A DNA stretch of 64,000 bases from positions 124,001 through 188,000 of the forward strand of contig NZ_FXWG01000002.1 in assembly GCF_900177715.1 (NCBI RefSeq). Direction: 5' to 3'. This document shows, one piece after another, positions 1-9,375 of the stretch. Origin of the DNA: Altererythrobacter xiamenensis. GTDB taxonomy: Bacteria; Pseudomonadota; Alphaproteobacteria; Sphingomonadales; Sphingomonadaceae. A program made the position numbers and the translations under genes. How positions within the stretch are numbered: the stretch's first letter is position 1; every line of letters starts with the position of its first letter. The notes beneath the pieces were generated by a model that was not told the origin of the DNA, searched no databases, and saw only the letters and a program-made list of their open reading frames with translations.

Positions 1-155
1 ACGGTTGCCGCCACGCAAAGCGGCGCACCGATAGAGTGACGTCAAAGCCGCATTGCACCGCGACCTCGATACTTTTCTCCATGACTTAACAGTATGTTTA
101 CCATGGTGCGCCAGAACCCGTCCCATAAGTTATTCTGCAAGGGGCAAACAGGGTC

Positions 156-2180
156 ATGGACACGCTGCGCGGCAATTTCGATTCCTCCGACATTTCGGAC
201 GACTCGCGCGATTATGACGTCAGTGACGAAGACAGCGGTCGCGACGTCCCGCCGCCCTCGATCGGCCAGGACGAGCGCCGCATGCAGGTGCGCGCGTACA
301 ACTTCTGGGCGGGCATGCTGGACGACCGCAACTACCCCTCCATCGAAGAGCTCGATCCGGCAAGCGATGAGGACTTCGGTCCGTATGGCGTCCTGCTCGA
401 TTTTTCGGTCGGAATCGAAGACCCGGCCGTGCAATTTCTCGGCACCGAACTCGCTAAGGAATGCGGGACCGACGATGAAATCCGCAAGCTGTCGGATGTC
501 CCGCCGCGCTCCTTGTTGAGCCGCATCACCGACCATTACATGCAGATCCTGGCGAACCAGGCCCCGATCGGGTTCGAGGCCGAGTTCGTCAACCAGCGCG
601 GCAACACCGTGCTCTATCGCGGCATCCTGCTGCCCTTTTCCAGCGACGACGAGACGATCGATTTCATCTACGGCGTCATCAACTGGAAGGAGATGGCCGA
701 GGCCGCGCAGGCGGACGAACTGCTGCTCGAAATCGACCAGGCACTCGAAGCGAGTGATGCCGCAGAGGACGATGCGGAAGACATCCTCGCCGTCGAGCCC
801 GCTCCGATCATCGACGCTCCGCACGCCGATGGTCCCGGCAGCGAAGACGAGGCAATTGCACCTCTGGAAGAACCCGTATTCGAAGCTGACGTGTTCGCAT
901 CCAGCGCAGACGATCTCGGCTTTGGCGATGAGGACGAAGACGAGAACGTCGAGCCGATCGGCTTTGGCGACGACGTCGATATCGACCCATCCTCGGGTCT
1001 GCCGACGCCTGCTTTCGGCGACTACGACTTCGGCGACGAGGAAGACGAGGAGGAAGACGAGGCAAATTACGATTTCGCCTCGCTGACCGACCACATCAAG
1101 GCACCTATCAAGAAAGCGCTTTCGCTCGACTTGGGCGACGAGGACGAAGAACCGCCGGTGGGCTATGACATCGGCTATGAAGACGAAAGCTTCGGCGCGG
1201 GCGTCGAGGGTCCGAATGGCGGTCAGCCCGCAGTTCCGATGGCCTACGAGCCCGAGCAGGTGGACAACACTTCGCACGAAGAAACCTCTTACGAAGACAT
1301 TGTGCCCGAAATCGCGCCTGAAGGCGCATTCGCCGGGTCGATTGACGAGCCGACCGATCCTCTCCACCTGACCGACGAAGCCGAAACTTCGCTCGATGAC
1401 GATGCGGGTGAAGAACCGCTCGACCTCGCAGGATTTGCTTCCGGAAGCGAGCCGGTGGCGGCCGAAGAACCTGTCGAGCCGCTCGACCTGTTCGATGTCG
1501 TGGATGACGAGACGGCCGAAGAAATTACCGAAGTCGAGCAGTCTGCGGAAATCGCCAGCGTCGAACTCGACGAAGACGCGGGGCTTTATGATTATCTCGC
1601 TTCGGCCCGCGAGCTTGCCCAGACCGCGCGCTCCAAGGAAGACCGCAGCCGCCAGGCGCTCTATGCTGCCGTCGGCCGCGCCTACGACTTCTCGCTTGCC
1701 GCGCAGGAATCGCCGGCGGAGTACGAAGAACTGATCGCCGAAAACGGTCTCGTCGTGCAGGATCGCGCGCCGATGACGCCGGTGGTCAAGCTGGTCTTCG
1801 GCGCCGACTACGACAAGACGCGCCTCACCGAATATGCCGCCGTACTCAGCCACGCACACCGCGTCGGCGTCGAGCGCGGCGCGCTGTCGAGCTTCCTCAG
1901 CGAAGCCGAGGGCGGGCTCAAGGGCGTGGTCAAGGCCGAACGCCAGATCCGCCGCGAAGAGGCAGGCAAGACGATCGATCCCATCGACGCCGTCCGCAAG
2001 GAACTAGCCAAGAAACTTCGCGAACTCGAAGCGATGACGCTTGGCCAGATCGATCCGGAAGGCGCCGAGTTCTCGGTCGTCATGCTTTACCGCACCGAGG
2101 ACGGCGAAGTCGTCGTGCTGGGCGAGGTCGATGACGACATCGCGCTGATCGAGAAGGTCGCACGCAAACTGGTCGCATAA
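156..2180 (+). CDS. Acidic protein with N-terminal PAS-like domain, function unknown
   Basis: 674 aa. I do not recognise the whole protein. Residues about 45-180 look like a PAS_5-type sensory domain (RAYNFWAGMLDDR near the start, then the GFEAEFVNQRGNTVLYRGILLP segment in pieces such as VNQRGNTVLYRGILLPF and IDFIYGVINWKE). Residues about 195-500 are a low-complexity, very Asp/Glu-rich linker with runs such as DEEDEEEDE. Residues about 510-674 form a compositionally normal, mostly helical domain ending in a strand-rich segment (FSVVMLYRTEDGEVVVLGEV). No signal peptide or membrane segment is visible, so it is probably cytoplasmic. The start ATG follows GGGG/AGGG-like ribosome sites. It is followed by the App1-like gene after about 100 nt. 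A sensory or scaffold role is only a guess. Confidence 0.85.
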   Translation: MDTLRGNFDSSDISDDSRDYDVSDEDSGRDVPPPSIGQDERRMQVRAYNFWAGMLDDRNYPSIEELDPASDEDFGPYGVLLDFSVGIEDPAVQFLGTELAKECGTDDEIRKLSDVPPRSLLSRITDHYMQILANQAPIGFEAEFVNQRGNTVLYRGILLPFSSDDETIDFIYGVINWKEMAEAAQADELLLEIDQALEASDAAEDDAEDILAVEPAPIIDAPHADGPGSEDEAIAPLEEPVFEADVFASSADDLGFGDEDEDENVEPIGFGDDVDIDPSSGLPTPAFGDYDFGDEEDEEEDEANYDFASLTDHIKAPIKKALSLDLGDEDEEPPVGYDIGYEDESFGAGVEGPNGGQPAVPMAYEPEQVDNTSHEETSYEDIVPEIAPEGAFAGSIDEPTDPLHLTDEAETSLDDDAGEEPLDLAGFASGSEPVAAEEPVEPLDLFDVVDDETAEEITEVEQSAEIASVELDEDAGLYDYLASARELAQTARSKEDRSRQALYAAVGRAYDFSLAAQESPAEYEELIAENGLVVQDRAPMTPVVKLVFGADYDKTRLTEYAAVLSHAHRVGVERGALSSFLSEAEGGLKGVVKAERQIRREEAGKTIDPIDAVRKELAKKLRELEAMTLGQIDPEGAEFSVVMLYRTEDGEVVVLGEVDDDIALIEKVARKLVA

Positions 2181-2278
2181 GCGCTCCAAGGCCGAAAAAG
2201 TTACCGAAACCTGCTGAAACCGCAGATTTTTCCGGCAGCTTTTGCCCCGGCGCAATTTCGCCGCTAGGGCTCCCCGCC

Positions 2279-3376
2279 ATGGATTTCATCCACGGCAAGC
2301 CCATCCGCGTGCAGCCCTATTTCGGCTATCGCACTCATCAACGCCTGCGCCTGTCCGCGCGGGCGCTTCGTGCAGGCACGCCGGATTTCTCGCGCAGCGG
2401 GCGAATCCAGGCCATGCGCACCATGGTGTCGCAATTCGCCTCGCGCGAAGTGCCCGATCTCGCCGTGACGCTTGACCTCGAACGGCCCGACGGCAAGCGC
2501 TTCAGTCATGAGGCGGTGACCGACAAGGAAGGCTTCGTCCATTTCGACGTGGCGCTGGAAGGGGACTGGGCACACACCGGGGACACGCGCTGGGAGGTCG
2601 TCTCGCTCGGCTGGCGAAACCGCAAGGGCGGGCAAAGCGCGCCCGGCCATATCCTCAGCCCCGGGCTTTCAGCCGACCTCGGAGTAATCTCCGATATCGA
2701 CGACACCATCGTCGAAACCGGTATCACCGGCAGTGTCCGCGCGGTCTGGCGCAACTGGCGGCGCGTACTCGCGCAATTCCCCGAAGAGCGCATCGCCGTG
2801 CCGGGCGTCGACCTGTTCTACAATGCGCTCGGCGGGGCGAACGAGGATGCGGGCGAAGATGGCGCCGTGGGTGTGGCACTGCCCGCACCTGCGCGGCCGT
2901 TCTTCTACGTCTCTTCGAGCCCGTGGAACCTCTATTCCTATCTCGTCGCTTTCAAGAGGATGCGCGGCTTGCCGCTGGGTCCGATCGCGCTGCGCGACTG
3001 GGGCCTCAATCGCACGACCTTCGGCCATTCGAGCCACGGCACCCACAAGAGCGAGGCCATCGCCCGCATCCTGCGCGATTACCCCCAAATGCGCTTTGCG
3101 CTTATCGGAGACGATACGCAGGGCGATCTCACTGCCTATGGTGCGGTGGTCGAAGAAAACCCCGATCGCATCGCAGCTGTCTTCATCCGCAAGGCGGCCG
3201 GAGAAGCTTTTACCGAAGGAGAGCTAGCCGCGAAATCGGCCATCGAGGGTGCGGGCGTGCCGCTGTGGATGGGCGAGGACTATCACACCGGTGAAGCGTT
3301 TCTGGCCGAGGCAGGGCTTGCAGGCGATGGCGATGCGCGCCAGATCGTCGAAACGGTCGAAAAACAAGCGGATTAG
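2279..3376 (+). CDS. App1-like phosphatidate phosphatase family protein (DUF2183)
   Basis: 365 aa. The family is typified by yeast App1, a magnesium-dependent phosphatidic acid phosphatase of the HAD superfamily. The sequence shows the HAD catalytic motif DIDDT at about residues 139-143, then the family motifs YVSSSPWNLY, RDWG, HGTHKSEAI and LIGDDTQGD, in the expected order. The N-terminal 125 residues form a beta-rich domain typical of bacterial DUF2183 proteins. No signal peptide is seen. The next gene, an esterase, starts two nucleotides after the stop, so the two are probably co-transcribed and may act on lipid or ester substrates. The bacterial substrate is not established. Confidence 0.85.
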   Translation: MDFIHGKPIRVQPYFGYRTHQRLRLSARALRAGTPDFSRSGRIQAMRTMVSQFASREVPDLAVTLDLERPDGKRFSHEAVTDKEGFVHFDVALEGDWAHTGDTRWEVVSLGWRNRKGGQSAPGHILSPGLSADLGVISDIDDTIVETGITGSVRAVWRNWRRVLAQFPEERIAVPGVDLFYNALGGANEDAGEDGAVGVALPAPARPFFYVSSSPWNLYSYLVAFKRMRGLPLGPIALRDWGLNRTTFGHSSHGTHKSEAIARILRDYPQMRFALIGDDTQGDLTAYGAVVEENPDRIAAVFIRKAAGEAFTEGELAAKSAIEGAGVPLWMGEDYHTGEAFLAEAGLAGDGDARQIVETVEKQAD

Positions 3377-3378
3377 CG

Positions 3379-4329
3379 ATGGGCGGCAAGGTCAAGCGGG
3401 GGAGGCGGACATTGATCCTGACGGTAGTGATTATCGTCGCTCTGCTGCTTGGCGCGGCGGGCGCTTTGCAAGTCGCTATTGCGCGGAATGGCCCGGCGGT
3501 TCTCGACACGGTCGACCGGATTGCGGGTGAGGCGGATGAGATCGAACGCCTTCCGCTGGTCCGCTATGGCGAGCATCCCGCGCAGAAACTCACCATCCAC
3601 CGCTTCAGATATTTCGAGGCGGACGAGACGCGGCCTGTCCTGGTGTTCTTCCATGGCGGCAGCTGGCGCAGCGGCGATCCGGAAGATTACAATTTCGTCG
3701 GACGCAATTTCGCATCGCGCGGAATGATCGTGGTCAATGCCGGGTACCGGCTCGGCGAGGACGGACGCTGGCCTGCCATGATGGAAGACAGCGCCGCAGC
3801 CGTCGCCTGGGTTCGCGAGAACATCGCCGACTATGGCGGCGACCCCGACAGGGTTTACCTGATGGGTCATTCGGCGGGCGCCTACAACGTCGCGATGCTC
3901 GCGCTCGACCGGCAGTGGCTCGAACGCGAAGGGCTCGGCGATGACGCGGTGAAAGGCGTGATTGGACTTTCCGGGCCATACGATTTCTATCCTTTCGCCC
4001 GCGATTCGACCAGGGACGCGTTCGGCGACGCGCCGCAGCCCGAAGCGACCCAGCCCATCAGCCACGTCCGCGGCGATGCGCCGCCACTGCTGCTGATCCA
4101 CGGCGAGCAGGATACGCTGGTAAAGCCGCGCAACACCCGCGCTCTCGCAAGCGCGCTCGAACAGGCGGGCGGCACGGTCACGGCGCGCTTCTATCCCGGC
4201 ATGGATCACAATGCGCCGCTGCTCGCGCTGGCAACGCCTTGGCTGTCGCGCCGCGATGTTGCCGATACGGTCACCGATTTCGTGCTGGGGGGTAAAGCTT
4301 CAGTTCCCGTTCAGCCGCAAACCCGCTAG
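3379..4329 (+). CDS. Alpha/beta hydrolase (carboxylesterase-like), membrane-anchored or secreted
   Basis: 316 aa. A basic N-terminus (MGGKVKRGRR) followed by a hydrophobic stretch at about residues 12-32 suggests an uncleaved anchor or signal peptide. The hydrolase core shows the oxyanion-hole motif HGGSW near residue 92, the nucleophile elbow GHSAGA near residue 163, the acid segment HGEQDTLV and the histidine segment GMDHNAP near residue 276, which together complete the Ser-Asp-His triad of the BD-FAE / carboxylesterase group. It begins two nucleotides after the App1-like stop, and the M48 protease gene follows after 11 nt, which suggests one transcript. The substrate cannot be inferred. 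Confidence 0.85.
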   Translation: MGGKVKRGRRTLILTVVIIVALLLGAAGALQVAIARNGPAVLDTVDRIAGEADEIERLPLVRYGEHPAQKLTIHRFRYFEADETRPVLVFFHGGSWRSGDPEDYNFVGRNFASRGMIVVNAGYRLGEDGRWPAMMEDSAAAVAWVRENIADYGGDPDRVYLMGHSAGAYNVAMLALDRQWLEREGLGDDAVKGVIGLSGPYDFYPFARDSTRDAFGDAPQPEATQPISHVRGDAPPLLLIHGEQDTLVKPRNTRALASALEQAGGTVTARFYPGMDHNAPLLALATPWLSRRDVADTVTDFVLGGKASVPVQPQTR

Positions 4330-4340
4330 CACAACAGCCG

Positions 4341-5696
4341 ATGCGCCTGATCAGCCAGCTTCTCGCTTTTGTGCTCGCGTTCGCCCTCACCGCGCAGCCG
4401 GTCATGGCGCAATCGATCCTGCGTGATGCAGAGACCGAAGCGCTGCTTCGCGATATGGCCGCGCCGCTGGTCGAGGCATCGGGGCTCGAGCCCGGCAATG
4501 TCGATATCGTTTTGATCAACGATCCGTCGATCAACGCCTTCGTCGCGGGCGGGCAGGCGGTCTATATCCATAGCGGGTTGATCGATGCCGCAGATACGGC
4601 GAACGAAGTGCAGGGCGTGATCGCGCACGAACTCGGTCACATCACCGGCGGGCATGTCGTACGCTTCAACGAGGGCGCAAGCGCCGCGACCAATATCTCG
4701 CTGCTCAGCCTGCTACTCGGCGTCGGCGCTGCGCTCGCCGGGGCAGGCGACGCGGCGATGGGCGTCATGATGGCGGGCCAGCGCGCGGCCATGGGCAAGT
4801 TCCTTGCCTTCAGCCGTGTGCAGGAATCGGCAGCCGACGCGGCAGGCGCCGAATATCTTTCCGAAGCCGGTATTTCGGGACGCGGATCGCTCGCCTTCTT
4901 CGGCAAGCTGCGCAACCAGGAGTTCCGCTACGGCTACAGCCAGGATGACGATGCGGCCTTCACCCGCACCCACCCTTTGTCCGGCGATCGCATCGCAACG
5001 CTGCGCGAAAGCTACACGCGCGACGCCGCCTGGGACGCGCCTGACGATCCCGTGCTGCAGCAGCGGTTCGAGCGCGTAAAGGCGAAGCTTTTCGGCTATC
5101 TCAAGGAGCCGGAGCGCACCTTTAACACCTATCCCGAGACGCAGACCGGTATTCCCGCGCGCTATGCCCGCGCCTATGCCTACCACAAGAGCGCGCTGGT
5201 CGATCAGGCTATTGCCGAGACTGACGCGCTGCTCGCGCTCGATCCGGACAATCCCTATTTCCTCGAACTCAAGGGCCAGGTTCTGCTCGAATCGGGCAAG
5301 CCCGACGAGGCCCTTCCGGCGCTGCGAAATGCGACCGAACTGACGCTCAACGAGCCCCTGATCGCCTCGATGTTCGGACACGCCCTGATCGCGACCGAAG
5401 ATGAAGCCAATCATGAAGAGGCAGAGCGCGTGCTACGCGCCGCTGTCGCCCGCGACCGCCTCAATCCCTTCGCCTGGTATCAGCTGGGCGTGGTCTATGC
5501 GGCCAAGGGTGACATGCCGCGCGCGCGGCTTGCGAGCGCGGAACAACAGGTTATGACGCGGCGCTATCCCGAGGCATTGCGCAGCGCTCAGGCAGCAGAA
5601 GCGGGGCTGGAACCGGGCACGCCGGACTGGATCCGCGCGCAGGACATATCGCTGCAAGCGCGTGCCGCGCTCGAACGGATACGCGACGAACGATAG
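4341..5696 (+). CDS. M48 family metalloprotease with TPR domain, BepA/YfgC-like
   Basis: 451 aa. A cleavable signal peptide ends near AQPVMAQ, so the protein is periplasmic. The zinc motif HELGH lies at about residues 96-100, and the third ligand region is ESAADAAGAEYL. The C-terminal half (about residues 255-445) consists of TPR-like helical repeats. This order (signal peptide, M48, TPR) is that of BepA/YfgC, which clears or matures outer-membrane proteins such as LptD, and the length agrees. The gene lies directly before a DsbA-like oxidoreductase, which fits a shared role in envelope protein folding. The BepA equivalence is inference from architecture. Confidence 0.9.
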   Translation: MRLISQLLAFVLAFALTAQPVMAQSILRDAETEALLRDMAAPLVEASGLEPGNVDIVLINDPSINAFVAGGQAVYIHSGLIDAADTANEVQGVIAHELGHITGGHVVRFNEGASAATNISLLSLLLGVGAALAGAGDAAMGVMMAGQRAAMGKFLAFSRVQESAADAAGAEYLSEAGISGRGSLAFFGKLRNQEFRYGYSQDDDAAFTRTHPLSGDRIATLRESYTRDAAWDAPDDPVLQQRFERVKAKLFGYLKEPERTFNTYPETQTGIPARYARAYAYHKSALVDQAIAETDALLALDPDNPYFLELKGQVLLESGKPDEALPALRNATELTLNEPLIASMFGHALIATEDEANHEEAERVLRAAVARDRLNPFAWYQLGVVYAAKGDMPRARLASAEQQVMTRRYPEALRSAQAAEAGLEPGTPDWIRAQDISLQARAALERIRDER

Positions 5697-5708
5697 GTGG
5701 GGCAGTTC

Positions 5709-6410
5709 ATGGGTAACGGTTTCAAGACGGCGCTGGTCAGCGCGGTAGTTGCGCTGGCTTTTGGTTTTCTCGGAGCCGGGATCTGGTCGTGGAGCGGCCT
5801 CGCCGATACGCGCACCAAGGAATATTTGCTCGAGAACCCCGAATTGCTTCAGCAAATGGCAGACGCCTATCAGCAGAAGCAGGCGCAGGAGCGGCTGGCG
5901 AGCGTTTCACAGGACGTCCGCGAGGCCTTCCCGGGTGCCGTGATCGGCAATCCCGAAGGCTCCAAGGTCCTGGTCGAGTTCACCGATTACAATTGCCCCT
6001 ATTGCCGCCAGAGCATGGAGGACGTGAAGCGCCTCGTTGCCGACGACCCCGAGGTCAAGGTGGTGATCCGCGAGTGGCCGATCTTCCAGGGCAGCGATGT
6101 GGCCTCGCGCATGGCGCTCGCCGCCGCGATGCAGGGCAAGTACGAAGCCTTCCACGATGCGATGTTCCGGCTTGGCCCCGTCACTGCAGAGTCGGTCGCT
6201 GCTGCCGCGCGCGAAGCCGGGCTCGATATGGACCAGGCGCGCGAAGACGGGATGTCCGAGCAGGTCGAGACGGAACTCCAGCGCAATCAGATGCTCGCCC
6301 AGCAGCTCGGTTTCAGTGGCACACCAAGCTGGGTCACGGCAGACGATGCCTTCGAAGGCGCAATCGGTTATGCCGGACTGAAAGCCGCGCTGGAGGCGGA
6401 CGAAAGCTGA
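5709..6410 (+). CDS. DsbA family thiol-disulfide oxidoreductase
   Basis: 233 aa from the chosen ATG. An N-terminal hydrophobic segment (about residues 5-25) anchors or exports the protein. The thioredoxin-fold active site CPYC lies at about residues 96-99 in FTDYNCPYCRQSM, and the cis-proline loop is GTPSW. It belongs to the DsbA/ScsC-like group that introduces or isomerises disulfides in the periplasm. A GTG immediately after the upstream stop (5697) is also in frame, but AGGTGGGG just before the ATG at 5709 favours the ATG. The stop overlaps the next start by one base (TGATG), which suggests translational coupling to the following M48 protease. Confidence 0.9.
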   Translation: MGNGFKTALVSAVVALAFGFLGAGIWSWSGLADTRTKEYLLENPELLQQMADAYQQKQAQERLASVSQDVREAFPGAVIGNPEGSKVLVEFTDYNCPYCRQSMEDVKRLVADDPEVKVVIREWPIFQGSDVASRMALAAAMQGKYEAFHDAMFRLGPVTAESVAAAAREAGLDMDQAREDGMSEQVETELQRNQMLAQQLGFSGTPSWVTADDAFEGAIGYAGLKAALEADES

Positions 6411-7414
6411 TGGGTTGGCGCGTCCGCGCCGGGCTGCTGGCGCTGGCAGGCGCGGCGCTGAGCACGCCTATGGTCGGCGCGTTGGCGAACGAAGCCGAAG
6501 CACCCGTCCCAGCCATGCCCGCCGAGCTTGCGTCCTTTCATGCGAAGGACCAGCGGCTGCAGGACATCGGCTGGCAACTCGTCACCGGTAATGCTCCCTT
6601 TTGCGAACGAACACAGCTGGCCGTGGGCCTGCAGCTTCAGGACATGGCGGTTTTCAGCGAGCCCGCCGCGATCCGTTCGGCGCTTGGCCTGAAAGGTGAT
6701 TTCGCAGTCCAGACCGTGGCCGAGGGCTCTCCTGCCGCCGAGCATTTTCACGCCAATGAGGAAGTGATCGCGCTTGATGGCGACGCGTTCGGCGCATGGC
6801 CCGCCGAAGAACGCAACCATTGGCAACGGCTGGCGCGCGCGCATGATGCGATCGATGCGAGTCTGGCGCAGGATGGCGGCGTTACGATCACGCCATTGGC
6901 GGGCGCAGCGATCACCCTCAGCGGCGTTCCGGCATGTGCATCGCGTTTTGAGCTTGGCTCAGGCCACAAGCGCGCACTCGCCGAAGGAAAGCGCGTAATT
7001 TTCGGCGAGGATTTCGTCGGCTTCACCTTCCCCGAAGAAGAACTTGCCGCCGTCATCGCGCACGAACTGTCGCATAACCTTCTGGCACACCGCGTCTGGC
7101 TCGACACGCATGGCCGCAAGCGCAAGAATGTCCGCGCGTCGGAGCGCGAGGCGGACCGGCTTATGCCCTGGCTGCTCACCAATGCGGGCTACGAACCCGA
7201 GGCGGCATTGCGCTTCATGGAGCGCTGGGGGCCGAACCATTCGGCAGGGATCTTCCGCGCCCGCACGCACGAGGGCTGGGACGAGCGCGCCGTGCATATC
7301 GCGGCCGAAATCGAGCGCGTCAAAACACACCGCGCACCGGACGGTTCGGCCGACTGGAAAACCCACTTCCGCCGCGAACTGGGCGAAAACGGGGAACTCA
7401 CCCCGCTCGATTAG
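6410..7414 (+). CDS. M48 family metallopeptidase with PDZ-like region
   Basis: 334 aa. The start is the ATG that shares a base with the dsbA-like stop; the longer upstream frame is antisense-type noise inside that gene. A signal peptide (MGWRVRAGLLALAGAAL...) is followed by a PDZ-like stretch (about residues 85-125, VQTVAEGSPAAEHF and VIALDGDAF). The zinc motif HELSH lies at about residues 218-222, with the downstream glutamate region ASEREADRL. It is a second, TPR-less M48 peptidase beside a BepA-like one, probably periplasmic. Its stop overlaps the stop of the convergent HD-domain gene by a few bases. The substrate is unknown. Confidence 0.87.
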   Translation: MGWRVRAGLLALAGAALSTPMVGALANEAEAPVPAMPAELASFHAKDQRLQDIGWQLVTGNAPFCERTQLAVGLQLQDMAVFSEPAAIRSALGLKGDFAVQTVAEGSPAAEHFHANEEVIALDGDAFGAWPAEERNHWQRLARAHDAIDASLAQDGGVTITPLAGAAITLSGVPACASRFELGSGHKRALAEGKRVIFGEDFVGFTFPEEELAAVIAHELSHNLLAHRVWLDTHGRKRKNVRASEREADRLMPWLLTNAGYEPEAALRFMERWGPNHSAGIFRARTHEGWDERAVHIAAEIERVKTHRAPDGSADWKTHFRRELGENGELTPLD

Positions 7415-8019
7415 TCGTCAATCACCTTGGCGTACATCGAGTTGATCGGCTTCTCCATCACCCGGCGCACCATCGGCTCGAAGAAGCTGAGCGGTGCGCT
7501 GTCGTAATTGGGATCGAAGGCCGCCTGATCGTATTTTTCGCAGAAATGCGCGCAAGCTTCGAAATAGGGATGGCCACGCCATTGCTCGCGCACGTCGCGG
7601 TCCATGCCGACGTGGTGGAAATAATAATAGCCCTGGAAGGCACCGTGCTTCTCGCAGATCCAGTGGGCCTCTTCGGAAACGAAGGGCTTGATAATCGCGG
7701 CGGCGACGTCGGGGTGGTTAAAGGTGCCGAGCGTGTCGCCGATATCGTGCATCAGGGCCATCACGACATAGCGCTCGTCCCGCCCGTCGCGATGGGCGCG
7801 GGTAGCGGTCTGCAGCGAATGTTCGAGCCGGCACACGGGAAAACCGCCGAAATCGCCTTCGAGCAGCTTGAGGTGGTCCAGCACGCGATCCGCCACGCCC
7901 TTTGCAAAAGTGCGGTATTCCTTGCCGATGATCGCCCAGTCTTCCGCCGTCCCTTCGGTCATGGCAGTGAACTTGGCGTGCTCGCGCGCTCCGTGCAGCG
8001 TCTCTTCGGTAACGTCCAT
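7411..8019 (-). CDS. HD-domain protein, PhnZ/MIOX-like
   Basis: 202 aa from the ATG preceded by GAGGAGAG; a longer in-frame extension upstream is unlikely. The metal-binding HD signature is visible as LEHSLQTATRAHRDG followed by MALMHDIGD, then EKHGAFQGYYYFHH and CEKYDQAAFD. This pattern matches HD-domain mixed-valent di-iron oxygenases such as PhnZ and the related inositol-oxygenase fold more than classical phosphohydrolases. No phosphonate or inositol genes lie beside it, so the substrate is open. It is convergent with the M48 gene and divergent from the histidine kinase gene, with about 96 nt between the two starts. Confidence 0.8.
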   Translation of the reverse strand: MDVTEETLHGAREHAKFTAMTEGTAEDWAIIGKEYRTFAKGVADRVLDHLKLLEGDFGGFPVCRLEHSLQTATRAHRDGRDERYVVMALMHDIGDTLGTFNHPDVAAAIIKPFVSEEAHWICEKHGAFQGYYYFHHVGMDRDVREQWRGHPYFEACAHFCEKYDQAAFDPNYDSAPLSFFEPMVRRVMEKPINSMYAKVIDD

Positions 8020-8115
8020 GTCTCTCTCCTCGTCGGCAGGCAGTGTAGCGCACACGGCGGGCGTCATGCAAAACAATCTGCCAAAACCCGCAGAAATCGG
8101 CTAACGAGAGCGTTT

Positions 8116-9375
8116 ATGGCCGTTCTGCCGTTTCAACCGACGCCGTTCTTCGCGAACAAGAATCGGGCATTCTGGAATCTCCAGTTCGCCGGCTGGGGAG
8201 GCGCGTTCCTGCTGCGCGCGATGTCCGCGCTCGCCAACAGCCAGTCGTTCGACCTCCTGGCGGTGATCCTCGTCACCACCATCACCGGCTTCTCCATCAC
8301 GCTGGTCCTCTCGGTCATCTACCGCCAGCTGATCAACCAGCGGCCGCTGGTGATGTGGACCTCGGCCTTCCTGGTTCTGATCGGGGCCGTCATCCTGCAC
8401 GCCTCGATCGATGCCTGGGTGCAGGGGATCTATTATGCCGGTACGCGCGAGACGACTTTCGCCCAGAGATTCATCGGCTTGTCCTACATCCCGCTGACCT
8501 TGCTGGGGGGCTGGAGCGCGCTTTATTTCGCGATCAATTACTTTCTGACGCTGGAAGAGCAGGCCGACCGGCTCGAGCGGCTGGAGGCGCAGGCGACAAG
8601 CGCCCAGCTCGCCATGCTGCGCTACCAGCTCAACCCGCATTTCCTGTTCAACACGCTCAATTCGATCAGCACGCTCGTGCTTCTCAAGCAGACCGAGCCC
8701 GCCAATGCGATGCTGACGCGGCTCTCGTCCTTCCTGCGGCACACCCTCGTCACCCAACCCGGTAGCCAGGTGACGCTGGCGCAGGAAGTCGAGACCCTGC
8801 AGCTCTATCTCGAGATCGAACGCATGCGATTCGAAGACCGGCTCCGGACCGAATTCGCCATTGACGATGCCGCCATGGACGCCACCCTTCCCTCCATGCT
8901 GCTTCAGCCGCTGATCGAGAATGCGATCAAATACGCCGTCTCGCCGCAGGAAGAGGGGGCCAAGATCACCCTCACCGCGCGGGTCGTGGGCGAAAGATTG
9001 CGAATCTCGGTCGAGGATACCGGACCCGGGCTGGAAGGGCCCGAACAGGGCGATCTCCTTGCCTTGGGCGCGCAGTCCACGAACATCACCAGCTCTACCG
9101 GTGTTGGCCTGCCGAATATCCGCAACCGCCTGGCGCAAGCCTATGGCGAGGATCACCGGTTCGAGACACGGTCGGATCCAGGCGGCGGCTTCGCGGTTCT
9201 TATCGAGATTCCGTTCGAATCGGCATCGCAGGATGCTCCCGAGGAGAGCCCCGAACCTCCCAGACAGATCGAAACACAAAAGACGCCGGGCAACGCCGGC
9301 GCAGGCAATACCACCCCCGAAACAGCGGCCCCTGCCCCCCTCGCTCGCGGCCGCATTATTGGAAGTAACGCATGA
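8116..9375 (+). CDS. LytS/YehU-type sensor histidine kinase
   Basis: 419 aa. The start ATG is preceded by GAGAG. The N-terminal 150 residues hold about four membrane segments (for example LLAVILVTTITGFSITLVL). The His_kinase domain (PF06580 type) begins with the H-box YQLNPHFLFNTLNS near residue 175, followed by the N-box LIENAIKYAV and a GVGLPNIRNRL glycine box. The C-terminus is a proline-rich, probably disordered tail of about 45 residues. The stop overlaps the start of the LytTR regulator (ATGA), so the two form a classic LytS/LytTR pair. The stimulus is unknown. Confidence 0.92.
   Translation: MAVLPFQPTPFFANKNRAFWNLQFAGWGGAFLLRAMSALANSQSFDLLAVILVTTITGFSITLVLSVIYRQLINQRPLVMWTSAFLVLIGAVILHASIDAWVQGIYYAGTRETTFAQRFIGLSYIPLTLLGGWSALYFAINYFLTLEEQADRLERLEAQATSAQLAMLRYQLNPHFLFNTLNSISTLVLLKQTEPANAMLTRLSSFLRHTLVTQPGSQVTLAQEVETLQLYLEIERMRFEDRLRTEFAIDDAAMDATLPSMLLQPLIENAIKYAVSPQEEGAKITLTARVVGERLRISVEDTGPGLEGPEQGDLLALGAQSTNITSSTGVGLPNIRNRLAQAYGEDHRFETRSDPGGGFAVLIEIPFESASQDAPEESPEPPRQIETQKTPGNAGAGNTTPETAAPAPLARGRIIGSNA

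Noticed and set aside
1..82. Minus-strand frame starting MEKSIEVAVQC at position 82 and running off the left edge
   Set aside because: 27 open codons without a ribosome site and no recognisable family; too short at the edge to support.
42..1859. 605-codon minus-strand frame across the acidic protein gene
   Set aside because: Antisense to a real gene of GC-rich codon use, with basic, low-complexity peptide; typical shadow frame.
8101..9279. 392-codon minus-strand frame across the first histidine kinase gene
   Set aside because: Complement of a clear kinase; peptide is rich in Arg/Gln/Gly repeats without a domain.
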